A stretch of 52,382 bases of DNA from Paulinella micropora (taxonomy: Eukaryota > Cercozoa > Imbricatea > Euglyphida): the NCBI GenBank assembly GCA_009731375.1, contig BJOX01000077.1, positions 245,066-297,447 of the forward strand. Reading direction: 5' to 3'. This document shows, piece by piece, positions 12,216 to 27,800 of the stretch. The notes under the pieces were generated by a model. The model saw nothing but the letters and a program-made list of their open reading frames with translations, had not been told where the DNA came from and made no database searches. Made by a program: the position numbers and the translations under genes. Every line of letters starts with the position of its first letter. Positions within the stretch are counted from its first letter, which is position 1.

Positions 12216-13154
12216 ATGAGCTATTATGGTTTTCAATTCTGTTCCCCTGAGAAGGAACAGCCTGCAAACTGCGCATCTCTTATGAGGGTCGTTGGAATGC
12301 CGCATTTTGCGGTTAACGACTTGTGGCAAACAAAGAGTTGTGGGCGGAGTATCAGTGTTGGAGAGATGCACAAGGAGCTTCGACAATCCTGTGAAAAGCT
12401 TCAGAGCGATTTCGACAAGATCTCGCAGAACCTCTCCGAAACTAGGTCGAGTATACAAGTTGAAAAGTCTAAACTCGTCAAGATTCGAAGGCAAACCCAT
12501 GTAATGGAAGAGACCCTTGCGGAAATGAACAAGAAACTGGCGAAACAGCAGCGGGAACAAGAGCAAACAGCATGCCTACTTCATTGCCAAACTTCGGAAG
12601 GAGTCAAATCAGAAACTGCAGAGGCCCAGAAAGCTGTGACGATCCTGAAAACACAGCTTGCGCTAATCCAAAGCCAAGATCTCAACAAGTGGACTCATAT
12701 TACTGAAGAAACACCTCCATCTCTGTCTCCAGTCAAACCTGCTCAAAATGCCAGCAATCTCACCATGAGGCTACGAGAAAAACGCGAGCAGAACGGTGAA
12801 TTAAGAGAGCATGGACGGAAGACCAACAATCAGATCAAAAAGCACGATCTGCTCATCGCAAGTTTGCTGGCGGAACTGAACACCTTGCAAACTACATGTC
12901 AGGAACTTGAAGAGAAATGTCAGCCGGGTGAAATGCAATTGACAACGAAAGAGCTGGGAGAGGTACTCCAAGCGGAGGAGCAGAAAGAAAGGGCTTTCTC
13001 TAACCAGCACGAGAGTTTCAAGAAGCTAATCCAGAACGCGCAAGGCAATAAGGCACAATCTATGAAAGTTGAAAAGTCACCTGAATCACGGTTTCAGGTG
13101 CGACAAAAGGAAGACATTGGCGATGAAGTTCCAGTGTGTCTCCTGACAGTATAA
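12216..13154 (+). CDS. Coiled-coil protein, unidentified
   Basis: A 312-residue ORF from the first ATG (12216) after an in-frame stop at 12180-12182. The first ~45 residues are mixed and contain several Cys. Residues about 45-125 and 175-280 are Lys/Glu/Gln-rich with regular Leu/Ile/Met spacing typical of two long coiled coils. A Pro/Ser-rich hinge separates them (around the TPPSLSPVKP segment). A role as a structural or scaffolding protein is only an inference from the coiled coils. No membrane segment or signal peptide is visible. The ORF may be one exon of a larger gene: a donor-like CA|GTATAA overlaps the last codons, and a pyrimidine tract ending in AG lies at about 12148-12162. It is flanked by a GT repeat upstream and a CAA repeat downstream. 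Confidence 0.65.
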   Translation: MSYYGFQFCSPEKEQPANCASLMRVVGMPHFAVNDLWQTKSCGRSISVGEMHKELRQSCEKLQSDFDKISQNLSETRSSIQVEKSKLVKIRRQTHVMEETLAEMNKKLAKQQREQEQTACLLHCQTSEGVKSETAEAQKAVTILKTQLALIQSQDLNKWTHITEETPPSLSPVKPAQNASNLTMRLREKREQNGELREHGRKTNNQIKKHDLLIASLLAELNTLQTTCQELEEKCQPGEMQLTTKELGEVLQAEEQKERAFSNQHESFKKLIQNAQGNKAQSMKVEKSPESRFQVRQKEDIGDEVPVCLLTV

Positions 13155-13227
13155 AAAATAGATGTCTTTTAGATGATGCGTGACTTATTAGATGCCGATA
13201 TTCAAGACGACGACGACGACATCAGCG

Positions 13228-13228
<1 letters not shown>

Positions 13229-13280
<52 letters not shown>

Positions 13281-13281
13281 G

Positions 13282-13321
<40 letters not shown>

Positions 13322-13368
13322 AAACAACAACAACAACAACAACAGCAACAGCAACAGCAACAGCAACA
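13229..13368 (+). repeat. (CAA)n microsatellite
   Basis: About 46 CAA units with CGA interruptions, ending in CAACAG variants. It lies about 75 bp after the coiled-coil ORF stop; ORFs of poly-Asn/Thr/Val here are repeat artefacts. Confidence 0.95.
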
Positions 13369-13433
13369 AATTGATCAATTTTCAGGCCGCGCGCCCCAGT
13401 CCCGGACAACGTATACCGAGTGTGGTCATTTAA

Positions 13434-15798
13434 AATAAGTTTTCAAGTTTCTTGAGTATGATACTTATGGGAAAAACCCCCACAAGGCTACGTACAATTA
13501 ATTTACTACTGATACTAAAGTTGAAAATTGAATCAATAGTGAACGTCATTGATATGTCAGTGATTCAGGGATTTCGGCCTCCGGAGGCTGCCGTTCCCCC
13601 TAGGCTTTGCCCCTGCCACCTTGGGACAACTTGAGTGACTAAAATACTATCAATACTTCATAGCTGCTGAGCGTTCCGAGTCGCTGAGATGGCGTAACTT
13701 GTAGAATGATATCAGATAATCATCCGCCTGCATGTTTCATAATCATACTGGCAGTCGGACGTTATTAAGTACTGCGTGACTAACGGTACTAGCTTTTACG
13801 CAAGCACTGTATTAATATAATGATGCTACTTTATGCTTTTTTCATATGTCAACATATGCTTTACCGTTCCTCTAGTTGACTCGGAATTGAAGAACTTCCG
13901 GCGGCGCTTGCTCAGGAGGTTCCGAACGGCCCGTACTACTGACTCGGTGGCAGTGAGCTGACTCATTCAAACTTGAAAGCCGAAGCAAGCATATCAGTCT
14001 GTAAGTCGGAAGCCTGAGGCAAACATCAATAAATTTCGAAGTCACAAGCTACTTGAAAACTGACCTGAGGCACTGTGACGAACACTAACTGACTCGGAGT
14101 CACGGTGGCTTCATCTTGCCATTCATCTGCCTTCTTTATTCCCATAGAATTATTAATTCAGTTTTAGTCAAGTACTACGGTAATACTAATAATATCCTAA
14201 GTTAGTTACTACTCGGACGGATGCAATCAATTGCCTTTTCAACTGTCACTACTACTATTACTAAATTTCAGTCCTGAACTGTCTAACTTTCACTCAGAGG
14301 ACCGTAGGCTCAGTAGTACTAAATTATTAGTATTACTACTTGACTAAAACTGAAGTTAATAATTCTATGGGAATAACGGCCATATGGCCTTACGATACGC
14401 ACTACGTGGCAAGTTTTTTAGTCAGTGAACTGGCCGGGCCCTACTGCGGCCAGTGTTTTTATTTATTAATAAAAAGTCGGCGCCGCCGAGCCGCCCCGGC
14501 GTTGTGACAGGACTCGTGACCAGTGTCGTTGACTGTTTTTGTCGAGTCGGTCAAAACATGATCAAAAACTGAGCCTCGGACTGAACTCTTATTATTTAAT
14601 GCAAGCCGGGGCCGTCTATGTACAATCAATTCCAAGCACTCTGATACTATCGGATAACCTAATCAGTCTTCCTCCTTGCAAAACTTGAAAGGAGAGGAAA
14701 CCAGTATCATCGGGTGTGAAAATGTAGGGGACTATTAGACGAATATCAGAGCGGCCAAGCAACAAAAAGGAAACAACGGCAGCCGAACCGGCCGCCTTGA
14801 CTATTTTATAAACTAGAATCTCAAGTCTAACTTTTTCGGGGCAGTGCCACCGCAATGTTTTTTTTTTTTGAAGTTTCAACATTTTTTTTTCAATTCTGCA
14901 ATTTTTTTTTTAATTTCAAAGTTTTCAACTTTTTTTTTTTTTTTTTTTAAGGTGAGTTTTTTTAATTTTCCTAGCCTTTGATTTTCAAGATTCAAGAGCA
15001 GGTTTTAAGTTTGAGTTTTACTATCAAGTTGAGAGTCTTTGATTTTCAAAAATATTATACTTAATGAACTTCCGCCGATTCATTGATATGAAGTTAATCC
15101 ACATACTATTACTATAATATTAAATGATATTGATGATTAACAATCATAGTACTACTACTTACTTAATTTATTGGTCGGAGAAAGGCCGGTGAGGTAGAGC
15201 AAGAGAGACTGTGTTTTGGTAAGCGGCCTGTGACACCATTTTAAGTTTAAACAGGCTTGGAGGCACGTAATGATACGTGGATGTGTGCCACAGGCCCGTC
15301 CCGGGAGGGGCGAGGATGGGGGGCCTTTCTCATTTTTTTTTTCTAATGTAATTATTAATATTATTAATAACTTGATGTATTAATAATATTTTGACTTATA
15401 TGAAAAAGCTTGACACAGACGTCAAACTTTTTTATATAGGTTAAATTTTCCATATAGGTCAGTCACGTTCAAGTGAAGTTTATATATATATATATATATA
15501 TATATTAATAGGTTGAATTTTTTATATAGGTCGAAAATGTTATAAAGGTTTAATCATCTTATTTTTGTTGGCTAAAATGTGAATGTCGACAATAATATAT
15601 TCAACGCCAGGAAAATCGCGGCGGGGCGGCCGCTGCTTGGGGTCAGCCCCGGTCAGCCTGTTTGAATACAAAGTTAATATTAATACTACGATGATAATAT
15701 TATTAATATTAATAACACTTTGAAAACCATGCCATGGTGCTGAACTAAAAAAATTTTGCACGAAGTTCTAAGTTCAGTGGCGCGATTTCGACTTATCA
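13434..15798. other. AT-rich intergenic region
   Basis: No gene I can support. It contains a long imperfect hairpin (listed separately), T-runs around 14860-14948, a (TA)n at 15481-15506 and several ATTAATATT-type repeats. An 88-codon minus-strand ORF at 14616-14882 has plausible composition but no recognisable domain. Confidence 0.6.
14136..14376. repeat. Imperfect inverted repeat, ~65-80 bp arms, ~95 bp loop
   Basis: The left arm (about 14136-14215) begins TTATTCCCATAGAATTATTA. The right arm (about 14309-14376) ends with its reverse complement. The arms also share TTTAGTCAAGTA / TACTTGACTAAA and TACTAATAAT / ATTATTAGTA. Small gaps are needed to align them. It could be a foldback (MITE-like) element or simply a palindromic relic. 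No target-site duplication was established. Confidence 0.7.
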
Positions 15799-15806
15799 TA
15801 CATACA

Positions 15807-15842
<36 letters not shown>

Positions 15843-15888
15843 TATACGTATGTATATTATATATATAATATTCTTATGTATGTATATT

Positions 15889-15925
<37 letters not shown>
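15799..15925 (+). repeat. (CATA)n and (TA)n microsatellites
   Basis: CATA units (15799-15836) followed by TA-rich DNA and a perfect (TA)n to about 15925. Confidence 0.9.
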
Positions 15926-15928
<3 letters not shown>

Positions 15929-16264
15929 CTGATTTGGGTGATCAGTGCAGGAGACTGATATTACTCCCACGGTTCACCCAGTGGCAGAGGTGCATAGAAG
16001 CTGAGGACAATAATGCTTTACCTCACCGTCAGAGGCTGGGAAGCTGTTTCGGAATTTCCAGCCCCTGAGCATGGCGGCCGCGTGAGGAAACATTATGCCC
16101 CTTCACGTGGCATTCCGCTGATCCGCAGCAGTTTCTGGGTCTCTTTTAAAAGTTAAGGTTTCAGAATTTAAAAATGCGCTTAAAATTTAGAAGACTCTTT
16201 GAAAAGCCTGTCTTCTTTGGAAGCCTGCAACAGTCTCTTCGTCTCTTTTATATTAAATAGCCTT

Positions 16265-20327
<4,063 letters not shown>

Positions 20328-20373
20328 CCCACACTACAGACCGCGTCGACGCATTCTATACGTGTGTTTACAA

Positions 20374-20577
20374 ACATACATACATACATACATACATACA
20401 TACATACATACATACATACATGCATACATACATACGTAAGTACATAGATACATAATGTACATACATACATTTACGTACGTAAAAAACCTACCGTACGTAA
20501 CCTACCTACCTACCTACATAGACACACATACAAACATACATACATACATAATGTACATACATACATACATGCATACA
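20374..20577 (+). repeat. (CATA)n and CCTA-type repeats
   Basis: CATA units (20374-20440), a short GTAC/CATA mixture, CCTA units near 20500-20518 and more CATA to 20575. No gene. Confidence 0.9.
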
Positions 20578-20834
20578 TAGTATAGTATAGTATAGTATAG
20601 TATAGTATAGTATAGTATAGTATAGTATAGTATAGTATAGTATAGTATAGTATAGTATTGTATATAGTATAGTATAGTATAGTATAGTATAGTATAGTAT
20701 AGTATAGTATAGTATAGTATATAGTATAGTATATAGTATATAGTATAGTATAGTATAGTATAGTATAGTATAGTATAGTATAGTATAGTATAGTATAGTA
20801 TAGTATAGTATAGTATAGTATTAGTATAGTATAG
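20577..20834 (+). repeat. (TATAG)n pentanucleotide repeat
   Basis: About 50 TATAG units with a few one- or two-base slips (20660, 20718-20745, 20821). The only pentanucleotide array of this length in the window. Confidence 0.95.
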
Positions 20835-20977
20835 AAAATATAGAAAAGAATTACGGAGGTTTTGGGTTGGGCAGGTCCACAAATTTTTTTTGGCAAAGCA
20901 TGCTCTTTCTGGTGGCAGGTGTGGATTTTTCCATTTTTCCTTGCACTCAACTTTCTGTTTTTCCATTTCGTCTATTC

Positions 20978-21027
<50 letters not shown>

Positions 21028-21334
21028 GTGTGTGTCTGTGAGTGTGTTGTGTGTGTGTGTGTCTGTGTGTCGTGTGTGTGTGTGTGTGTGTCGTGTGTGT
21101 GTGTGTTGTCTCTGTGTGTGTTGTCTCTGTGTGTGTGTGTGTGTGTGTGTGTGTTGTGTGTTGTGTGTTGTGTGTTGTGTGTGTGTATGTTGTGTGTGTG
21201 TGTGTGTTGTATGTGTGTGTTGTGTGTGCATGTGTATGTTGTGTGTCGTGTCACGGTGTGTCCTGTGTGTGTCGTGTGTGTCGTGTGTGTGTCGTGTGTC
21301 GTGTGTATGTGTGTGTGTGTGTGTATGTATGTGT
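20978..21334 (+). repeat. (GT)n with CGT/TTGT variants
   Basis: GT repeat with regularly placed variants such as GTGTCGTGTG and TGTTGTGTG. ORFs of alternating Cys/Val here are artefacts. Confidence 0.95.
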
Positions 21335-21378
21335 TGATCCACCAAAAATGCTGCGCTGCGGATGCGGTTGTTTAAATA

Positions 21379-22195
<817 letters not shown>

Positions 22196-22343
22196 GAATC
22201 GGTTATAGAAAGGCTGCAAAAAATTAATAAAATATACTTCAGATGTTATATATATATACTATGTTTCCGGTTATTCACAAACAGTTATTTTTTTTTATTC
22301 AAACTGAAGTGTTTGTGTAAAATTAAGTGTAATAAACTGCGAA

Positions 22344-22447
22344 GGGGCACCCTACGCCAACCCCGCGCTGCCGACCCCGCCTCGCTGCGCGACAGCGCGG
22401 CGAGGCGGAGTCGGCGGGCGGCAGCGCGGGGTTGGTGTAGGTGCCCC
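22344..22447. repeat. GC-rich long palindrome (~104 bp)
   Basis: GGGGCACC...GGTGCCCC. The arms read almost the same on both strands (CCAACCCCGCGCTGCCG versus CGGCAGCGCGGGGTTGG), with two short indels and a tiny loop near GCGCGACAGCG. It is set in AT-rich flanks. A transcript would fold into a very stable hairpin. It could be a foldback element, a small-RNA precursor or a terminator-like structure; nothing decides. Confidence 0.8.
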
Positions 22448-23119
22448 CCCTCACTGCTTCAGGTACACATGCCCTGCGGGCCAAAACGCCTCTCTAACTA
22501 AGATTCTATTACACGGCGTCGGCTCTGCCGAACCCGAAATCTTGCTATTATTAATAATATTAATATATATCGACATTTAAGAAAAAAAAATTGTTTTTCG
22601 CTCAGTTTTCGTTGAAATTTCAGTTTTCGTTGAACTGCAATTCAAACTTCAGTTTTTGACAGTTGAAAAGTTTGAATTTGTGAAATTAACTGCTATAGTC
22701 ATGCGTCCGCAAAAATGTCAAGTAAATTTCAGCGGCGAAATGTTACTGTGTGTTACAGTTAAATTTGAATAAAGTTTTTGACACAAAAACGAAAAGTTAT
22801 ATAAGCTTACTCAAAATCGACTCCCGAAAAAGTGACAGAAAATCGATAAAGTGACACAGAGGCAAAATTGAAAAACTCATAATCATGTTTTTGGTCTTCA
22901 ACCGTCTTGAATGCGGTCGATAGCAATATAATATTATACCCACGGATAACGCTAAAATACGATAGATATATCCTCATACGGCACGTCAAAGCGGATTCTC
23001 TAGCCGTTCTTGTAAATTTTGAACTCCTCCCCTCAACTTCTTTTTTTTTTCCATTAAAAAATACAACCAACGTGGTGCCGTATTTCCCCCCTTGATCTTC
23101 TTCTTCTTCTTATCATTAT

Positions 23120-23121
23120 CA

Positions 23122-23199
<78 letters not shown>
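23120..23199 (+). repeat. (ATT)n in 3' UTR of element 2
   Basis: About 26 ATT units. Element 3 has a short (AAT)n at the equivalent place (43530-43548, opposite strand), so the seed belongs to the retrotransposon and has expanded here. Confidence 0.9.
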
Positions 23200-23203
23200 T
23201 ATT

Positions 23204-23469
23204 GGACACCGTGATAGCCCAGTGGTCAAGTTCTACCATCTGGGCCCTGTCGCCAGTTCGATTCCCGTCGGTGCCACCAGTATTTTCATTGAACGTAACG
23301 ATCCGTCTGGACCAGTATTTTCATTGAACATACCGGCCCGTCTGGAAGTGTTGGAACTGCCCTTGCGGGGGTGTCATTAGAGCTTATCGTCAATTCTTCG
23401 TACTCCCCTCACGGGTGAGACGATGGAGGCGCATGTGCAGAAATGCATCAGCCATTGACAGAGAAGCAC

Positions 23470-23568
<99 letters not shown>

Positions 23569-23573
23569 TATTA
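23204..23573 (+). mobile_element. tRNA-derived SINE, full copy, with (ATT)n tail
   Basis: The head (23204-23279) resembles a tRNA gene: box A TAGCCCAGTGG (23215-23225), box B AGTTCGATTCC (23255-23265) with the usual spacing, and GTGCCACCA at the end. These are RNA polymerase III promoter elements. The body (23280-23468) includes a 34-35 bp tandem duplication beginning CCAGTATTTTCATTGAAC and a conserved end near AGAGAAGCACT. It closes with about 34 ATT units. The order tRNA head, unrelated body, simple-repeat tail defines a SINE. The stems are imperfect, so it is not a working tRNA. Confidence 0.8.
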
Positions 23574-23575
23574 TT

Positions 23576-23793
23576 CAGTTCGATTCCCGTCGGTGCCACC
23601 AGTATTTTCATTGAACATACCGGTCTATTTCTGGATCAGTATTTTCATTGAACATACCGGCCCGTCTGGAAGTGTTGGAACTGCCCTTGCGGGGGTGTCA
23701 TTAGAGCTTATCGTCAAATCTTCGTACTCCCCTCACGGGTGAGACGATGGAGGCGCATGTGCAGAAATGCATCAGCCATTGACAGAGAAGCAC

Positions 23794-23864
<71 letters not shown>
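23576..23864 (+). mobile_element. Second SINE copy, 5'-truncated at box B
   Basis: Begins at CAGTTCGATTCCCGTCGG, exactly inside the tRNA-like head of the first copy, then repeats the whole body nearly identically and ends in its own (ATT)n (23793-23864). The two copies are in tandem and joined through the ATT tail of the first. The other side returns to the 3' UTR of element 2 at about 23866. Confidence 0.8.
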
Positions 23865-24361
23865 TCCACACGAAGATCCGACGGTAAATACATGGTCTTT
23901 TCAATGACATACCCTTGTCTAAAGCGGATATCCTATAATATAGTACTAGGGGGCCAGTCCTAATAACTATATCCGAAGTCGGGGTGTATGTACCCAACCC
24001 TGCGATATACCGACACAAGTAGAGATTGGCCGTGTACAGGTACGACAGTATATAATGTATCGTAAAAAATAATTTAATGGAAGTTCAGAGAACATTTCAT
24101 TTTTCGAGAACATCATCCCAGGACTTGCAAGAGGGTCATACCCGGGAACACCATCGCTCAATACACTAGCGATCCCCGTCTACGGTGTAGTATCATTGTC
24201 GATCGACCTTTCGCACTCGTATGTTGCGATCGAATGCCAAGTTATATCACTGAGTCATTTTAATATTCATAATAATACCTGATGACGCATGATCAAATCA
24301 TAATACGCCGTGGGCAATCAATCAGTTTATTTGAGACGCATAAAGAAAAATAGTGTCTTTG

Positions 24362-24697
24362 TTACTGGCTTCGTCTTCTGGCGCGGATTTCTTTGCCTGG
24401 TGGTGGGCCACCAACAAAAGTTAAATCGAACTTTGACTGTTCGAGAATGTCCCAGATCTTGTTAGGGATTCCGCCCAGCGATAAGTCAAAAGGGACGTCA
24501 AGCACTCCTCTTGGCAGTGTCTGAATGGTCCACGCAGTGTAATCCTTGTCTCTGGGAGTAATTGTATCATCCCATGTCTCGAGACTTTTTGCGTCTTTAT
24601 ATACTGGCAGATAATGTCTTGCCTTTGGATCCTCGACCGGGTCCATACTTCTCCGGAACTGGAGTATCGGTTGCATTATTTTTGCGGCTGATGACAT
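24362..24697 (-). CDS. pol C-terminal domain of element 2, separated by an insertion
   Basis: About 111 residues matching the last part of pol in elements 1 and 3 (SMDPVEDP, ETWDDTI and VGGPPPGK segments). It is cut off from the rest of pol by the CAGA-rich insertion at about 24698-24890. This domain follows the integrase GPY/F module. Its conservation in all three copies suggests a function, but I do not recognise the fold. It cannot be expressed with the rest of pol in this copy. Confidence 0.8.
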   Translation of the reverse strand: MSSAAKIMQPILQFRRSMDPVEDPKARHYLPVYKDAKSLETWDDTITPRDKDYTAWTIQTLPRGVLDVPFDLSLGGIPNKIWDILEQSKFDLTFVGGPPPGKEIRARRRSQ

Positions 24698-24890
24698 GAC
24701 AGACAGAAAGAAAGGCAGACAGACAGAAAGAAGAAAGACAGACAGACAGACAGACTAAAAGACAGACAGACCATACAAGACCAGAAAGACCAGACAGACA
24801 GACAAAACGGGCACCATTGTGAAATCTATGGCTTTAGGATATCGATTTGTATAGATGGGCCAGGAAGTCACTACTACTATTTTGAGTGTC
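24698..24890 (+). repeat. (CAGA)n-containing insertion in pol of element 2
   Basis: CAGA/GACA-rich sequence (24698-24805) plus about 85 bp of other DNA, absent from the same point in elements 1 and 3. It splits the pol frame and introduces a stop at 24755-24757 on the minus strand. Confidence 0.8.
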
Positions 24891-27800
24891 CGTGTGACAA
24901 GTGTTTTTCGTGGAACTGCCACGACCCACATTAAGTATAAGTCTGAGAGAGTGTCATCAGCAACATGTTGTTCTGCTGGTCTCATCAGATAAAAAGCGTC
25001 TTTCACCCATGCGATGGTTGCTATTGCGTCACCTTCCTTCCATCGCTCATGGACGATCTCGACGTTGCCCGCATTTGGGTCAGTGTCAATCTCCTCATCC
25101 TCCTGGTGGACATCCTTTGATCTCATCGACCTCATCGCCTTCCTCGGTTGGTCGTTGATAAGATCATTTCGCGCTCTCCTTAGCTGCGCCTCTGTGATCT
25201 TCTCCTTCTTTCCGCTATGCTCTCGTGGAGACTCAGACTGAGTCCCCACCGCGCTTATGCGATCAGACTTCTCCTTGCTGTCAACTTCACTCTCCTCCTT
25301 CTCAGCTATCGGTGCCCGATAAGCATCGTCTTGGTCTATGCCAGCCTCCTTGTGGATGGGCGGCACCTCTTTGAAATCATCCTTCATCCGTTTTAACGCC
25401 TCCTCAACGGATTCATCTTCCAGTAAGAAGGGATCATACTTAATCAGCCTTCTTACATTCACAATTTGCACCTTCCCTCTACCCCTGATCTTGTAATTCA
25501 GAGGTCCCGTCTGTTCCATAATCTGATAAGGTCCTTTCCAGTGAGTGAACAGCTTAGAGCTGACTCCCTTCGGGACTTGAGGATGGTACAATAGTACAAT
25601 ATCCCCGACCTGGAACTTGATCTGATCCAAGTGCGCTTGTCGCACCCCTTCAGCATCAGTCTTTCGGCGCTCCGCCTCTCTATGCGCCCTGACTATTTGT
25701 TCCGCCTCCATCTTCACTCTAAGTCTCATCCCAAACAACTCATCCGCATCCGCCCAAGTGTCTTTTGGGTGAAGGAGCGAAGTCGGGATATCAGGCTCAC
25801 GCCCATATACTAACTGATATGGCGAGATTGAGCTCTTCGAGCCTCCTAACGCCGTAGAGGGTAGACAGTTCATTGCAAACGCAAATGATGGTGCTGCCTC
25901 GACCCATGCTCTTTGATTCTCCTTCTTCGTGCAATACATCTTTAGCGAGGCTTTGAGGGGTCTGTGTACCCGCTCGATTTTCCCATTTGCTCGCGGGTTA
26001 TAGGCAGTAACATATTGCCATTTCATCCCGTAATACTTAGATAGTTTGTCGATGACCTCGTTATTAAAGTCCGAGCCTCGATCAGAACATATCTTTCTTG
26101 GTACTCCGATCTGTGAGATGATCCTATCGATCAGCGCCTCGGCCGTCGTCTTGCCGGTAACGTCTTTGACAGGGATGATCCACACATAGTTGGTGGCTCT
26201 GTCAATAGCCGTAAGGAGGTATTTGTAACCATCCTTCGATTCTGGGAAAGGTCCCACATGATCAATGTGTATAAACTCAAACATCCCCGCATGAAGAGGA
26301 AATTCGCCAATCAGGCCGAAATTTGCCTTCAGTGGTGTTTTGTTTATCTTGCACGGGATGCATGCATCCACCGCCTGATCTATCTCCTCCTTCATCTTCT
26401 TCCACCAGAATCGCCTCGCTACGAACATATGAGTTCGTTGTCGACCCGGATGCGCCAAAAGTGGGCAATTGTGGGCTGCGACAAATATAAATCGTCTCAG
26501 ACTCTCCGGTACCCAAAGGGTCCATTTGTCCGGCTGTGACGCATAGCGACCGTGAAGGCCCTTGTACCACAGTAGACCATCTCTCCATCCCATCTCCTTC
26601 ATCTGATCTTTGATCGCTTTCGTCATCCGTAGCTCATCCGGGTTCTGATATAACTGTATCAGTTCTTTAAACTCCGGATCTTGAGCCTGTTGTTGCCTCC
26701 ATGCGGTAGGCGAGGCTATATGGATAGTACCATCTTCTAGCCGTACCCCGATTCTTTCCGGGTCATCGTCTAGGTCACTTCTCCGCTCTTGAGGAGGCTC
26801 CGCATAAACTTCCTGCGTCTCCTCTTCCTCTCTTATGTTCGCCTTCGCATTCTCATATACCTCATAGGACCACTCAGCGTCCTCCTGGGTATGTAGCTCA
26901 CAACATATCCCGTGATCCGGGCCTTGTGGACTGTACCGTAGACCTGTGCGGTCATATCGGACTCCACTCGCCATCTCCATCGCCTCAATGTGGCTGACCT
27001 CATACACCTTGTCAGTGGACAAGTCTTCCATCTCCACCGTGGACACCAACGCCGATACTTCTGAGTTAAACTCTAGCCTAGAGAGGCTATCAGCGACCAC
27101 ATTTCGCTTTCCCGGTAGATGGACCATTGTAAAATCGAAACAAGACAAGAACGCTTGCCACCGCGCCAGCCGTCCCGTCTGTTCATGATTCATCAACCAT
27201 AACAGGTTATGATGATCAGTTCTGACAGTAAATTGAGGTCCTCCCCACAAATACTCTCTGAGCCTCTTGAGGGCCCATACTACCGCCAACGCCTCTCTTT
27301 GCCTTGTGCAATAGTTTCTCTCCGCCGCACACAACTTCCTACTAATAAACATGATTGGGCGTAATTTCTTCTCCTCATCCTCTTGTTGTAATACAGCCCC
27401 AATCGCAAACTTAGATGCGTCTGTATCGACTACGAATTGTTTCGTAAAGTCGGGCATCGTTAACACCAGTCCTCCGTCTTTCGGGTCTTTGTAAATGAGA
27501 TCTTTGAGCGCATGAAACGCTTGCAAAGCCTCTTCGTCCCACTTCTCAAAGTCTCCAAAATCTATCATTTTCTCCACTTTAGCCCGTGTTGCACCCCAAT
27601 CGGGTATAAACTGGCTATAGTATTGCGCCATCGCAAGGAATGAGTGCAATTCAGTGCGGTTCTTCGGTATCGGTCGATTCATAATCTCCTCCCTCTTCTC
27701 TTTGGATATCGAGACTCGATTATGGGAGATCTCGTACCCTAAGTATGTCACACTCGTCTTGGCAAGTTGACACTTCTTTAGATTGCACTTCAGGCCAAAA

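Noticed and set aside
14616-14882. 88-codon minus-strand ORF
   Set aside because: Plausible composition but no domain, no splice or start context, and it lies in repeat-like AT-rich DNA; left unannotated.
23204-23279. Functional tRNA gene
   Set aside because: Box A and B are good but the acceptor and T stems pair poorly and the sequence continues into a repeated body with an ATT tail, so a SINE fits better.
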